This document shows positions 23,708 to 32,910 of a stretch of DNA of 34,040 nt, in pieces. A program made the position numbers and the translations under genes. Source of the stretch: Acidimicrobiia bacterium (GTDB lineage Bacteria; Actinomycetota; Acidimicrobiia; Acidimicrobiales; Bin134); assembly GCA_022821445.1 (NCBI GenBank), contig JAJEDQ010000143.1, forward strand, positions 1 to 34,040, in the 5' to 3' direction. Each line of letters begins with the position of its first letter. Within the stretch, counting starts at the first letter, position 1. The notes under the pieces were generated by a model. The model ran no database searches. It was not told the DNA's origin and worked only from the letters and a program-made list of their open reading frames with translations.

Positions 23708-24340
23708 CTACCGGATGGCCGTTATGGGGCCGGCGGTCTCGACGGCGTCACGCGACGAGATGACCTCGTCGATTAGCCCGTATTCCTTGGCGTCCTCGGC
23801 CGTCATCACGTAGTCGCGGTCGGTGTCCTGCTTGACCTTCTCGAGATCCTGGCCGGTATGACGGGCCAGGAGCTGCTCAAGCTGGTCTTTGAGCCGCTGG
23901 ATCTCCCGCGAGGCGATCTCGATATCGGAAACCTGCCCGGACGCCCCGGCGTAGGGCTGGTGGATCAGCATCCGGGAGTGGGGCAGCGCCAGGCGCTTGC
24001 CGGGGGCGCCCGCGGCCAAGAGCACCGCGGCCGCCGAGGCCGCTTGCCCGAAGCAGATGGTGGTGATGTCTGGCTTCAGGTACTGCATGGTGTCGTAGAT
24101 GGCGAACATGGCGTTGATGTCGCCACCCGGACTGTTGATGTAGAGGTTGATGTCTTTGTCGGGGTTCTCCGACTCCAAGTGCAGAAGCTGGGCGCAGATG
24201 AGGTTGGCCACCGTGTCGTCGATCGGAGTGCCCAAGAAGATGATGTTCTCCTTGAGCAAGCGGGAATAGAGGTCGAACGAGCGCTCACCCCGGTTGGTCT
24301 GCTCGACCACGACTGGCACCATGTAGTTCTGAGGTCTCAT
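23708..24340 (-). CDS. clpP: ATP-dependent Clp protease proteolytic subunit
   Basis: [61 protein letters not shown]. Confidence 0.97.
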   Translation of the reverse strand: MRPQNYMVPVVVEQTNRGERSFDLYSRLLKENIIFLGTPIDDTVANLICAQLLHLESENPDKDINLYINSPGGDINAMFAIYDTMQYLKPDITTICFGQAASAAAVLLAAGAPGKRLALPHSRMLIHQPYAGASGQVSDIEIASREIQRLKDQLEQLLARHTGQDLEKVKQDTDRDYVMTAEDAKEYGLIDEVISSRDAVETAGPITAIR

Positions 24341-25704
24341 GTGGTTTGGCTCTCGATGGTGTTGGGGGGAAGGTCAGACTCGCTGTCGGGGTTCAGGCTA
24401 GACCGCTGAATGGGGTTTCCGTCGGGATCTTTTATCTCAACCCGCTCCAAAACCCATTCCCGGGTCCTGCGCATCTTCGCGTCTAATCGTACCCCCTTGA
24501 GACTGCTTTCATCGTCAGCGAATACCGATGACTTGAGTTCGTCCACGGTCTGGCCCACCTGGGCGGCCAGCATGGCCAGCTCGAAATCCACGTCCTCATC
24601 GGTGGCTTCAATGGACTCCGCGGCAGCCACCGCCCGCAGAGCCAGATCGGTTTTCGCCTCCAAGAGGGCGGGTTCGCGCAGCGCTTCGGCCATCTCCTCG
24701 GCGGTCTGGCCAATGGCCTCCAAATAGGCGTCCACCTCGATTCCCTGGCTGCCCAGGCGCATCTGGAGGGTCCGCAGGCGATGCTGGACTTCGGCGTCCA
24801 CTAGGGCGTCGGGTATGTCGTCGGTCACCAGTTCGGCGAGCTGTTCTCCCACCTGGGTGGCCAAGGAAGTCAAGGCGTTGGCCCGCTTGGCCCGAGCGAT
24901 GTTGTCGCTGACGTCGGTCCGCAGTTCTTCAGCGGTGTCGAACTCCGAGGCCTCTTGGGCGAATTCGTCGTCGAAGTCGGGCAGAACCGTCTCCTGCACC
25001 TCTTTGACCAGGATGCGGAACCTCAACAGCCCGTCTTCATCGGGATCGGGATGCTGGGCGTTGAACTCCAAGATTTCGCCGGCTTTGGAGCCGCGGAGCT
25101 GTTCGTCGATCTCCGGCACCACGGCGCCTTGGCCCACCTCGTAGGCGTAGTCGTCCACGGTGAGGCCCTCGACCTCCTCGCCGTTGTAGGTCCCGTAGAT
25201 GTCCATGGTCACGGTGTCGCCGTCTATTGCCGGGCGGGTGACCGGAGCCAGCTCCCCGAACTGCCTGCGGAGCTGGTCCACCTGCTGGCCGATCTCCTCG
25301 TCGGTTGGCACCGGGCTGGGCACCTCGGCTTTCAGCTGGTCGTATCCGGTGATGGATATCAGGGGACGCACCTCGACCACTGCGTCAAAGCTGACCGGTC
25401 CCTCCTCAGCCCCGCCAGTGATGTCGATCTCCGGCGGGGAGATCACGTCTACGTCGTGGTCGTTCACCGCCTGGGCGTAATACTCGGGAACGGCGCCGCT
25501 GAGGGCCTCTCCCCGGGCCGCCTGAGGACCCAGCCGGGCCTCCAACACCCGGCGGGGGGCTTTGCCGGGGCGGAACCCAGGCAAGCGCACTTGGCGAGCG
25601 AGTTTGCGGAAGGCCTCGTCGAGCTTCTGCTCGAATTCCTCGGCATCGATGTCCACCGACACCTTGACCCGGTTGTCGTCCAAGACCTCGACTGTGCTCC
25701 TCAC
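24337..25704 (-). CDS. tig: Trigger factor
   Basis: [21 protein letters not shown]; operon with clpP and clpX. Confidence 0.94.
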   Translation of the reverse strand: MRSTVEVLDDNRVKVSVDIDAEEFEQKLDEAFRKLARQVRLPGFRPGKAPRRVLEARLGPQAARGEALSGAVPEYYAQAVNDHDVDVISPPEIDITGGAEEGPVSFDAVVEVRPLISITGYDQLKAEVPSPVPTDEEIGQQVDQLRRQFGELAPVTRPAIDGDTVTMDIYGTYNGEEVEGLTVDDYAYEVGQGAVVPEIDEQLRGSKAGEILEFNAQHPDPDEDGLLRFRILVKEVQETVLPDFDDEFAQEASEFDTAEELRTDVSDNIARAKRANALTSLATQVGEQLAELVTDDIPDALVDAEVQHRLRTLQMRLGSQGIEVDAYLEAIGQTAEEMAEALREPALLEAKTDLALRAVAAAESIEATDEDVDFELAMLAAQVGQTVDELKSSVFADDESSLKGVRLDAKMRRTREWVLERVEIKDPDGNPIQRSSLNPDSESDLPPNTIESQTT

Positions 25705-25790
25705 AGGTGTGGCAGTTTACCGGCGACCCCTCGAATCCTCGTGTCGTAGCCGGTTGCCGCAACGGGTGGATATCATGAACGGCCAGCCCT

Positions 25791-25861
25791 GCGGGTGTAG
25801 TTCAGTGGTAGAACCCCAGCCTTCCAAGCTGATGACGCGAGTTCGATTCTCGTCACCCGCT
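25791..25861 (+). tRNA. tRNA-Gly (anticodon TCC)
   Basis: Cloverleaf: acceptor GCGGGTG/CACCCGC, D-arm GTTCAGTGGTAGAAC, anticodon loop CTTCCAA, T-arm GCGAG TTCGATT CTCGT; no encoded CCA. Confidence 0.93.
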
Positions 25862-27247
25862 CTTTTCGAAATCCCATCTTTCCCGGGCAACCCCCACGAT
25901 CTTGTCTGCTACCCAGGCGGACCCCGTGCGATTGATGTGGACTCCGTCTTCTTGCCGCACCCGCACCGGGTCGCCTCCCTGTGGCGGAGAGAGGCTCTCC
26001 TGGTAGGGGCCGTCGCCGCCGAACAGATCCCAGACGTCCACCATGGTCACACTGGGACGTACCAGGGTCACTGGCCATGAGATCTCGTTGATCAGTGGAT
26101 TTCCGATGCTGAACGGCTCGGGCCGGGCCGGGGGAAGGCCAACCCACACCACATGGCGGTGGGAGGCAGCAAGGGTGTCGAAGGTGATGTGCATACGCCA
26201 GGTCCACTCAGACCGCCATGCGTCGGACCCTGGGATCAGCACCAACCCATCGGCTGACTGCATGGCCTGCCAGTCGTTTCCCCCCATGATCAGCACGACC
26301 AGCTCGGGGTCGTCCTCAGCCACGATTTCTAGGAACTCCGCCGGCCAATTGAAGAAATCGGGCCGGGCCAGTCCGGTGCCGTTGCGGGAGTCCACCGTCA
26401 CATCGAGCAACCCGCCGCCAACCGCGCCGGCCAAGGCGTGGCCGGGGTAGAAGGCCTGGCTGTCGCCCGCCACGTACACCCGCAAGGGATCTTCGGGGGT
26501 GATGGTGCGGATCCTTGGAGGCGGGAGCACCACGGGGTCGTTCGAGGGAAGAGGCGGCAGGGGCTGACCCTCGTCGTCGAAGCCGAGCTGGAGACCGGGA
26601 GAGGCTCCGGTCGGCTCCGGCTCTCCATTCGGGATGTCGCCATTCGTGGGCGTCGGGCGCCCGTCTGGGTCTGAGATGACAACCGGAGTCGGGCGCCCGT
26701 CTGGATCGGGACCTCCAGCTAGACCCGGTGCCCCAGATTGATCGGTGGGGCCGGGGTCTTTCTCTGTCTCGGGAACCGAGGGCTGGTCGTTCTGCGTCGG
26801 CGACTCCGTTTGCGCCGGGGCGGTAGTAGCCGCGGGCGCCGTAGAAGTGGATGTCGGAGGCGCAAGGGTTGCCGTCGGCGCCGCAACCGACGACGACCTC
26901 CGCTCCCGAGCCAGGTTGGCGGCCACCGCCTGGATGCTGTCCACCTTTTCGCCGGCGTCGGCGCCTACTCCCCGGATGTCGGTGATGAGGTCGTAGGGCC
27001 GGTTCAACGCCAAGAAGTTGGCCACCCGGTCGACTCCTTCGGCCACGTCCAACCATCGGTCTCGGCTATCGCCCAGCGGCTGGCGCTCGGCGATCTCCAC
27101 CAGCTTGCCGCTCACCAAGAACACCGCCAGCAGCAGGCACCCCACAACTCCTGCTGTCAGCCTCGTCACGCTGGAGGCGCCGCTTCCTAGTCCGGGGCCA
27201 CCCATGTCAGTGCCGGTAGCAGCGATGTCGGAGCGGGAAGTACTCAT
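25853..27247 (-). CDS. DUF459-type SGNH/GDSL hydrolase-like protein, membrane-anchored
   Basis: N-terminal TM, Pro/Thr-rich linker, VYVAGDSQAFYPG, VVLIMGGNDWQ, DGVHINRTGSAWVADKI. Confidence 0.85.
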   Translation of the reverse strand: MSTSRSDIAATGTDMGGPGLGSGASSVTRLTAGVVGCLLLAVFLVSGKLVEIAERQPLGDSRDRWLDVAEGVDRVANFLALNRPYDLITDIRGVGADAGEKVDSIQAVAANLARERRSSSVAAPTATLAPPTSTSTAPAATTAPAQTESPTQNDQPSVPETEKDPGPTDQSGAPGLAGGPDPDGRPTPVVISDPDGRPTPTNGDIPNGEPEPTGASPGLQLGFDDEGQPLPPLPSNDPVVLPPPRIRTITPEDPLRVYVAGDSQAFYPGHALAGAVGGGLLDVTVDSRNGTGLARPDFFNWPAEFLEIVAEDDPELVVLIMGGNDWQAMQSADGLVLIPGSDAWRSEWTWRMHITFDTLAASHRHVVWVGLPPARPEPFSIGNPLINEISWPVTLVRPSVTMVDVWDLFGGDGPYQESLSPPQGGDPVRVRQEDGVHINRTGSAWVADKIVGVARERWDFEKSG

Positions 27248-27248
27248 G

Positions 27249-28694
27249 TCAGAACTGGAAGTAGATGTAGTCGGCCACCCCTTGGGGGCCGAGGGCGACA
27301 ACCACCATGATCCACGCCGAGAAACCCACCGCGGTCAAGCCGAGCGGAGTTCTCTCCAGTGCCTCCGATCCCTTCTCGGTCCAAGACCGGGGGAAGAACT
27401 GAGCGGAGAGGGCAGCCATGATGGCCAGGGCCACCAGTGGGTTCAGCAACTCAGGGCCGGTGCCCCACCCGGTGAACAGCCGTACAAGCACGTCGCCGGC
27501 GCGGCCCAGCGTCTCGCTGTTGAACAGCACCCAGCCCAGGCATACGAAATGGAAGACCCAGAACCGCCGCACCCACAGCCGCGTGGTGTCCGACGGGGTC
27601 CAGCGCCAGCCCAACAGATCCAGTTCTCGCGGTTTTGGGCCATGGCCGGTGCCCCTCCTCCACCGCTCCACCACCAAGCCCGCCCCGTGGTAGACGCCCC
27701 AGATGATGAACACCCCGGCCGCGCCGTGCCACAGGCCCCCCAGAGCCATGGTGATGAGCAGGTTCCGGTAAGTGGCTAGGCGCCCCCGGCGGTTGCCCCC
27801 CAGAGGGATGTAGAGATAATCCCGCAGCCAGTGGGACAGCGTCATGTGCCACCTCCGCCAGAAATCTTGAATGGAGTCGGACACATAGGGGACATCGAAG
27901 TTCTGGGGGAAGCGGAACCCCATCAACAGAGCCACGCCGATGGCCATGTCGGTGTAGCCGGAGAAGTCGGCGTAGATCTGCACGGCATAGCCGTAGATCC
28001 CGGCAAGTACGTCTAGGGCGCCGTGCTCGCCGGGGGATTCAAAGGCATCTTTCACTACCGCTCGAGCCAAGAAGTCGGCAATAACCACCTTCTTGAACAT
28101 GCCCCGGCCGATGAGCCTGACGGCGTGGGCTACCTCCGCCCGGTTGGGGCGGGCTTCGGAGCGCAGCTGGGGCATGAACTCGGTGGCCCGCACGATCGGG
28201 CCGGCTACCAGCTGGGGGAAGAACGACAAGTAGACCGCGAAGTCGAGCAGCATCGCCTCCTCGGTGCGGCCCCGGTGAACGTCCACTACGTAGCTGATGG
28301 CCTGGAAGGTGAAGAACGACACCCCCACCGGCAGCACGATGTCGAGGGCGGGGCTGGAGATTCCCAGGTTGCGGTCGAGGCTGTCGGTGAAGAAGTCGTA
28401 GTACTTGAAGAAGGCCAGAACCCCGAGCGACAGCGTCACCCCGCCAGCCACCGCAAGCTTGCGAAACCGTTCGCTGTTGGCACGCACGTTGATCGCGGCA
28501 GCAATCGCATTTCCCAAGGTCATGCCCACCAGCAGCAGCACGAAGCGGGCGTCCCAAGAGGCGTAGAACCAGTATGAGGCCCCCAGCAGAAACAGCTTCC
28601 ACGGCACCGGCCACCGCCTCAGTACCCACGCCACCGGCAGCACCACAGCAAAGAACGCAGCAAAGCTGAAAGTGGGAAAAAGCACCCTCGCCAA
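27249..28694 (-). CDS. MBOAT family O-acyltransferase (AlgI/PatA-like)
   Basis: Multi-TM; LVAGPIVRATEFMPQL, FPQNFDVPYVSDSIQDFWRRWHMTLSHWLRDYLYIPLGGNRRG, GLWHGAAGVFIIWGVYHG. Confidence 0.94.
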   Translation of the reverse strand: MARVLFPTFSFAAFFAVVLPVAWVLRRWPVPWKLFLLGASYWFYASWDARFVLLLVGMTLGNAIAAAINVRANSERFRKLAVAGGVTLSLGVLAFFKYYDFFTDSLDRNLGISSPALDIVLPVGVSFFTFQAISYVVDVHRGRTEEAMLLDFAVYLSFFPQLVAGPIVRATEFMPQLRSEARPNRAEVAHAVRLIGRGMFKKVVIADFLARAVVKDAFESPGEHGALDVLAGIYGYAVQIYADFSGYTDMAIGVALLMGFRFPQNFDVPYVSDSIQDFWRRWHMTLSHWLRDYLYIPLGGNRRGRLATYRNLLITMALGGLWHGAAGVFIIWGVYHGAGLVVERWRRGTGHGPKPRELDLLGWRWTPSDTTRLWVRRFWVFHFVCLGWVLFNSETLGRAGDVLVRLFTGWGTGPELLNPLVALAIMAALSAQFFPRSWTEKGSEALERTPLGLTAVGFSAWIMVVVALGPQGVADYIYFQF

Positions 28695-28839
28695 CCTATA
28701 GCCAGCTAATGCCGGGCTACACAGCGCCCCCGACGGTCAACAATCCCCGCCAGTTGCAGGAGAAGCCCCCGCGGCAGGATTCGAGGGCTTGTCGTTCAAC
28801 CTGGTCAGCCGCATGAGTGTTGTAGTTCTGTGTCGGTGT

Positions 28840-28859
28840 CCCCGTTTCGATGAACGGGG
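28840..28859. repeat. Perfect inverted repeat CCCCGTT-TCGATG-AACGGGG upstream of the MBOAT gene
   Basis: 7-bp stem, 6-nt loop; a CCCCCGGGGG palindrome lies about 10 bp further right. Confidence 0.6.
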
Positions 28860-29013
28860 GTTCTATAGCCCCCCGGGGGAAACGCCAAAATTGCCGGCGG
28901 TAAGCACCGGGTGCGCCCCAGGCCAGGTTCTCGACTTCGCACTCTTCACCGATTTCGCACCGGCCAGCTACGGCGTGTGAGACGCCGACGACCCCGAGGG
29001 GCCCCATGATCGC

Positions 29014-29616
29014 TCAGGCGTCTTTTCTGACGGTCGTCATCCCGGCCACCAGTCGGGCCACAGCGATGGCTATGTAGAATTGCCCGGCCATGGCCTCCAG
29101 CGTTACCAGCGTCCTGCCGCTCGACGCCGCCGGCGTGAGGTCGCCGAACCCGAGCGTGGTCAGAGCGACGAAGCTGAAATAGACGGCCGATTCGGGGGTG
29201 AGCACCTCGCCCGACGACAAGAACGCACTGTCGGCGATGCGGTCGATCAGTAAGTAGAGGCTGGCGAATGAATACCCGATCAGAAGGTAGGCGCACGCCG
29301 ACGCCGCAATCGAAGTGGTGTCGGGCAAGGGCCGCGACAGCACCTGCCTGGAGATGGTGACAACGGCCACGACGCCTATGGCCATCACTACGGCCGGACC
29401 GATGCGGGCGTCGTCGGGGCCTGCCACGACAAGCTCAATCGCAGTGGCACCCCCCAGGCCGGCCAACAGCGCCCACGCCTTGGCCCGATCCACGGCGAGC
29501 GCAGACGACTCGATCAGCGTCCCGGTGATGAGCCCGAGCCCCACGATGCCCGAAGCCGCGGTCAAGGCATCGACACCTGTGGCCGACAGCCCCACCATGG
29601 CCATGCACAAAGCCAA
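29014..29616 (-). CDS. Ion channel (two-TM pore / Ion_trans_2-like potassium channel); N-terminus interrupted upstream
   Basis: Pore motif YFSFVALTTLGFGDLTP followed by a TM helix; in-frame TAG at 29635-29637. Confidence 0.75.
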   Translation of the reverse strand: MALCMAMVGLSATGVDALTAASGIVGLGLITGTLIESSALAVDRAKAWALLAGLGGATAIELVVAGPDDARIGPAVVMAIGVVAVVTISRQVLSRPLPDTTSIAASACAYLLIGYSFASLYLLIDRIADSAFLSSGEVLTPESAVYFSFVALTTLGFGDLTPAASSGRTLVTLEAMAGQFYIAIAVARLVAGMTTVRKDA

Positions 29617-29739
29617 AATGACTTCATACCGCTCCTAGCCGAGGATGCGGGCAATTCGACGAAGTGGAACCATGAACATTCCCTCAAACTAGCGGTGCGA
29701 ACCGCTCTGGTATGACCGGTGGGTCTGGGTGTCGCTCCA

Positions 29740-29901
29740 GTTGTGGCGGAAGGCCACCCTTGCAATGATTCGTCCGCCTGGCCGATCGATCAGGAGGTCG
29801 ATTTCCCTGACCCCAGCATCACGGTCGTGGCTGAAGCGGAGCGGTTCGTCAAGTGCCGCTGTCTGATGGCGCAATTCGTTGACGGCGTAGGTTTCATGCA
29901 G
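29740..29901 (-). pseudogene. C-terminal fragment of a DUF4143/AAA ATP-binding protein
   Basis: LHETYAVNELRHQTAALDEPLRFSHDRDAGVREIDLLIDRPGGRIIARVAF resembles the DUF4143 C-terminal region; no start or remainder of the gene present. Confidence 0.55.
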
Positions 29902-29968
29902 CGGTCAGCGGCTCGGTTCGCCGGCCTCGCCGAGGCCATACAATGAGGAATTGGAGTTAGGGAGGGCG

Positions 29969-31561
29969 ATGACCGAGGTTCCTGTTTGCATCATCGGCTG
30001 CGGGCCGATCGGGCTTACCGGGGCGCTGTTGCTGTCGCGCCACGGCGTGCCATCGCTTCTAGTGGAGCGGCGAAGCGAGCTCAACACCCATCCCCGATCC
30101 CGCTTCGTCGACACCAACACCATGGAGCTGTTCCGCGAGTTCGGCATCGACAAGGCGGTGGAGGCCACGGGACTCGGGCCCGCGTGGACCGCCTACAACC
30201 GTTGGTCCGACAGCCTGGCCTCCGAGCCGTACGCCAACATCCCGAGTCCCACCTTCTACAGCGTTTCGGGGCCGAACAGCCCGTGCATCCCGGTGATGAC
30301 GGTGCAGGACGAGGTGGAGGCCGCGCTGATGACCCGAGTCGCCGCCGACCCGATGATCACGGTCCGGTTCGACACCGAGGCCATAGATGTGACCCAGACC
30401 GATGGCGCCACCCATCTCTGGCTGCGCGACACCAACACCGATGAGCGCCAGCCGGTGACAGCGCAATACACCATCGGCGCCGACGGGCCCGGCAGCCAAA
30501 CACGCCAGGTGATAGGCACCCACCTGGAGGCCGAGCCACGGCCGGTGTACTCCCAGGATGTGATCTTCCACGCCGATCTCGAGGCGTATGTGGGGGATCG
30601 CAAGGGGTCGCTGCTCTACACCACAACCCCCGAGGGCCTCGTCATCTTCCAGCCCCTCGACGGGCGCCGGCGGTGGCGCTGCCAGGTGGTTGTGGGCGAT
30701 GAGGACCTGATCTCCGAGGAGGCGGTCAGCCGGCGGATCAAGGTGGCTCTCGGCACCGATGACGATGTGGAGTTCTCCATCCTCAGCATGCGCATGTGGC
30801 AGCCGACTCCGGGATGTGTGACCCGGTTCTCCTCAGGGCGCATCTTCTTGGCCGGCGACGCCGCGCACGTCTCTGTTCCCACCGGGGGGATGGGCAACAA
30901 CACCGGGTTCGCCGGCATCCGGAACCTGGCGTGGAAGCTGGCCTACGTGGTGCGGGGTCTGGCGCCCGAGTCGATCCTCGAGACCTACGAAGCCGAGCAT
31001 CGGCCCATCGCGGTCGAGCGGATCGCCTTCGGGGTCAGCACCACCGATCACATGGCAGCGATGATGCTCGGCCACCGGCGAGGCGACGACGTCTCCGGGC
31101 ACATCCAGGCCACCCACCAGTACGCCGACTACGACCACCTCCTGCTCGGCTTCGAGATGTCGTCGGAGCTCATCGCGCCGAACCCCGAGCCCGCCCCGCA
31201 CCTCGACGATTCGAGCGGCGACTTCACCCCACTGGTCCGGTCGGGCCGCCGCGCCCCCCATGTGTGGGTCGATGCCGGCCAGGCCGAGTCGGTGCTGGAC
31301 TGGTTCGGAACCTCCTATGTGCTGCTGCTCGGCTCGGAGTGCTCCCGCCCCGCATGGGAGGCCGCCGTCGCGGAGTTGCCACCACAAGGCGTGCCGGTCG
31401 CGGTGCGCCAGCTCCCGGCTGGTACCCCCACCAGCCTGTACGAAGCCGACTCCCTAGTCCTGGTTAGGCCCGACGGGATCATCGCCTGCTGCCAAAAGGA
31501 CCTCGGCGGCCCTCCCGACCTGTCGGAGTTCTCGAACTACCTGCCTGATCGCGACAGCTGA
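29969..31561 (+). CDS. FAD-dependent monooxygenase (class A, PHBH fold)
   Basis: VCIIGCGPIGLTGALLLSRHGVPSLLVER; GRIFLAGDAAHVSVPTGGMGNNTGFAGIRNLAWKL; SD GGAGGG just upstream. Confidence 0.93.
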   Translation: MTEVPVCIIGCGPIGLTGALLLSRHGVPSLLVERRSELNTHPRSRFVDTNTMELFREFGIDKAVEATGLGPAWTAYNRWSDSLASEPYANIPSPTFYSVSGPNSPCIPVMTVQDEVEAALMTRVAADPMITVRFDTEAIDVTQTDGATHLWLRDTNTDERQPVTAQYTIGADGPGSQTRQVIGTHLEAEPRPVYSQDVIFHADLEAYVGDRKGSLLYTTTPEGLVIFQPLDGRRRWRCQVVVGDEDLISEEAVSRRIKVALGTDDDVEFSILSMRMWQPTPGCVTRFSSGRIFLAGDAAHVSVPTGGMGNNTGFAGIRNLAWKLAYVVRGLAPESILETYEAEHRPIAVERIAFGVSTTDHMAAMMLGHRRGDDVSGHIQATHQYADYDHLLLGFEMSSELIAPNPEPAPHLDDSSGDFTPLVRSGRRAPHVWVDAGQAESVLDWFGTSYVLLLGSECSRPAWEAAVAELPPQGVPVAVRQLPAGTPTSLYEADSLVLVRPDGIIACCQKDLGGPPDLSEFSNYLPDRDS

Positions 31562-31601
31562 TATTGCTCTCGTGCTTTCGACGAGGCGGTAGGTCCAGGT
31601 A

Positions 31602-31622
31602 CTGGGCGGGTGCCCAGTTTTT
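31602..31622 (+). terminator. Rho-independent terminator after the FAD monooxygenase
   Basis: CTGGGC-GGGT-GCCCAG followed by TTTTT, about 40 nt past the stop codon. Confidence 0.85.
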
Positions 31623-31644
31623 CTCCGTCCCGAGTGGACCACTA

Positions 31645-31851
31645 GTGACTTCAGACCAGCTCCTGATTAGCGAAGCCCAGATGCGTCGACTGCGCAGCAA
31701 CCTCGAGACCATTCATAACCATTTCAAGACCCTATACGGGGTTCAGGATGGCGCTGACTACGCCATTGAGATCGAGTTCAAAATCACTGCCGCCAACAAG
31801 CTGGCCATCAAGCAGGCCCGGCCACAAGGCACCATCACCGACAACGACTAG
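31645..31851 (+). pseudogene. C-terminal fragment of a PEP/pyruvate-binding (PPDK N-domain-like) protein
   Basis: LRSNLETIHNHFKTLYGVQDGADYAIEIEFKITAANKLAIKQARP resembles the end of the PEP/pyruvate-binding domain; upstream part missing. Confidence 0.55.
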
Positions 31852-31966
31852 TGCTCTGTCCGTGGGTTCGATGTGATGGGAAACCCGGGGCACGATGACA
31901 ATGCGGTTGCCCGCCGAAGCCATGACATGTCGTGAGTTCTCGCACTGCGGCAGAGCTGCCGACGCG

Positions 31967-32581
31967 TCAAATGCCTGTCTCTTTGCTGGCAGCGCCGTGG
32001 CGACGGGATCGCTCAATATCGTCGTGCGCCGTTTGCAGTCTCTCGATGCGATCGTCATCGGGTCCGAGCAATCCGGCGATTAGATCCGTCATCTCTTCGA
32101 GCTCGATCGAGCGTGCTTCGAACATCTCGCCGAGGTCGAACCAGTCCTTGCGCCGGCCAAAGAACGCTTTGAACAGCGCTAGGTCTTTGCAGCACAGGAA
32201 CGGCATGTTCTCGCCCAGGAATGGACGCCTGACGACTCGCGTTGCCACGTCGCGGTGAAACGGGTCGTTTGTCAAGAACACATCGACAGCGATGCTGTCG
32301 CACGACAGCCGCGCTTGGCCGTGTGCCCGCAGATCGGCTGTCTCCTGCTCAGATGCGATGACGTCATCGGGCAGCGCCGCCAATGCGACGTGGGCCGACT
32401 CCGCTTCTACGAAAATGTTCAGATCGACATCTTGGGTTGAGCGCGGTTCTGGAATGCACCATGCCAACGCAAGCGCGCCGCCGAACGCGTATGGCAGCCC
32501 AGAAGCTTCAAGCGATCGGTGCAGGCTGGCGATCAGACCGAGGATGTCAGGTGCGAGGAGGCGATCCGACTGTTCGCTCAC
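31967..32581 (-). CDS. Nucleotidyltransferase, AbiEii/AbiGii-like family
   Basis: YAFGGALALAWCIPEPRSTQDVDLNIFVE (G-G...D-x-D motif); 204 aa. Confidence 0.75.
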   Translation of the reverse strand: MSEQSDRLLAPDILGLIASLHRSLEASGLPYAFGGALALAWCIPEPRSTQDVDLNIFVEAESAHVALAALPDDVIASEQETADLRAHGQARLSCDSIAVDVFLTNDPFHRDVATRVVRRPFLGENMPFLCCKDLALFKAFFGRRKDWFDLGEMFEARSIELEEMTDLIAGLLGPDDDRIERLQTAHDDIERSRRHGAASKETGI

Positions 32582-32744
32582 GGAGGCTCCTGAAGGGCGG
32601 ATAGGTCAGCTGAAGGTGGTGATGCCGGGGAAGATGCATCGCCAGCACAAGCAAACTGGCCAATTCGGCGCCTCGCTCCTCGTCGGTCATTTCGCGCGGC
32701 GGGTACTCCCTCGGCGGAAGCAGTCGAGGCCTGCGAGGCGACAT
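32547..32744 (-). CDS. Small hypothetical ORF overlapping the nucleotidyltransferase start; possible partner
   Basis: 65-aa ORF (alternative start 32690) overlapping the downstream start by 35 bp; no recognised domain. Confidence 0.35.
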   Translation of the reverse strand: MSPRRPRLLPPREYPPREMTDEERGAELASLLVLAMHLPRHHHLQLTYPPFRSLRERTVGSPPRT

Positions 32745-32910
32745 GCGCCCAGTTTGGCACGCAATAGGCTCATGCTGCCTTGTGGCGTCGCGGTTGCTGC
32801 CGTGCTCCCGCCGAACGGCTGGTACCGGCTGACGCTCGAACCCGACGGTCGGCTGGTGCTGCGCGCCGCCTGACCCCTCGGCGTTTCGTGGCCGCCTGCC
32901 GGCGAGCGAG

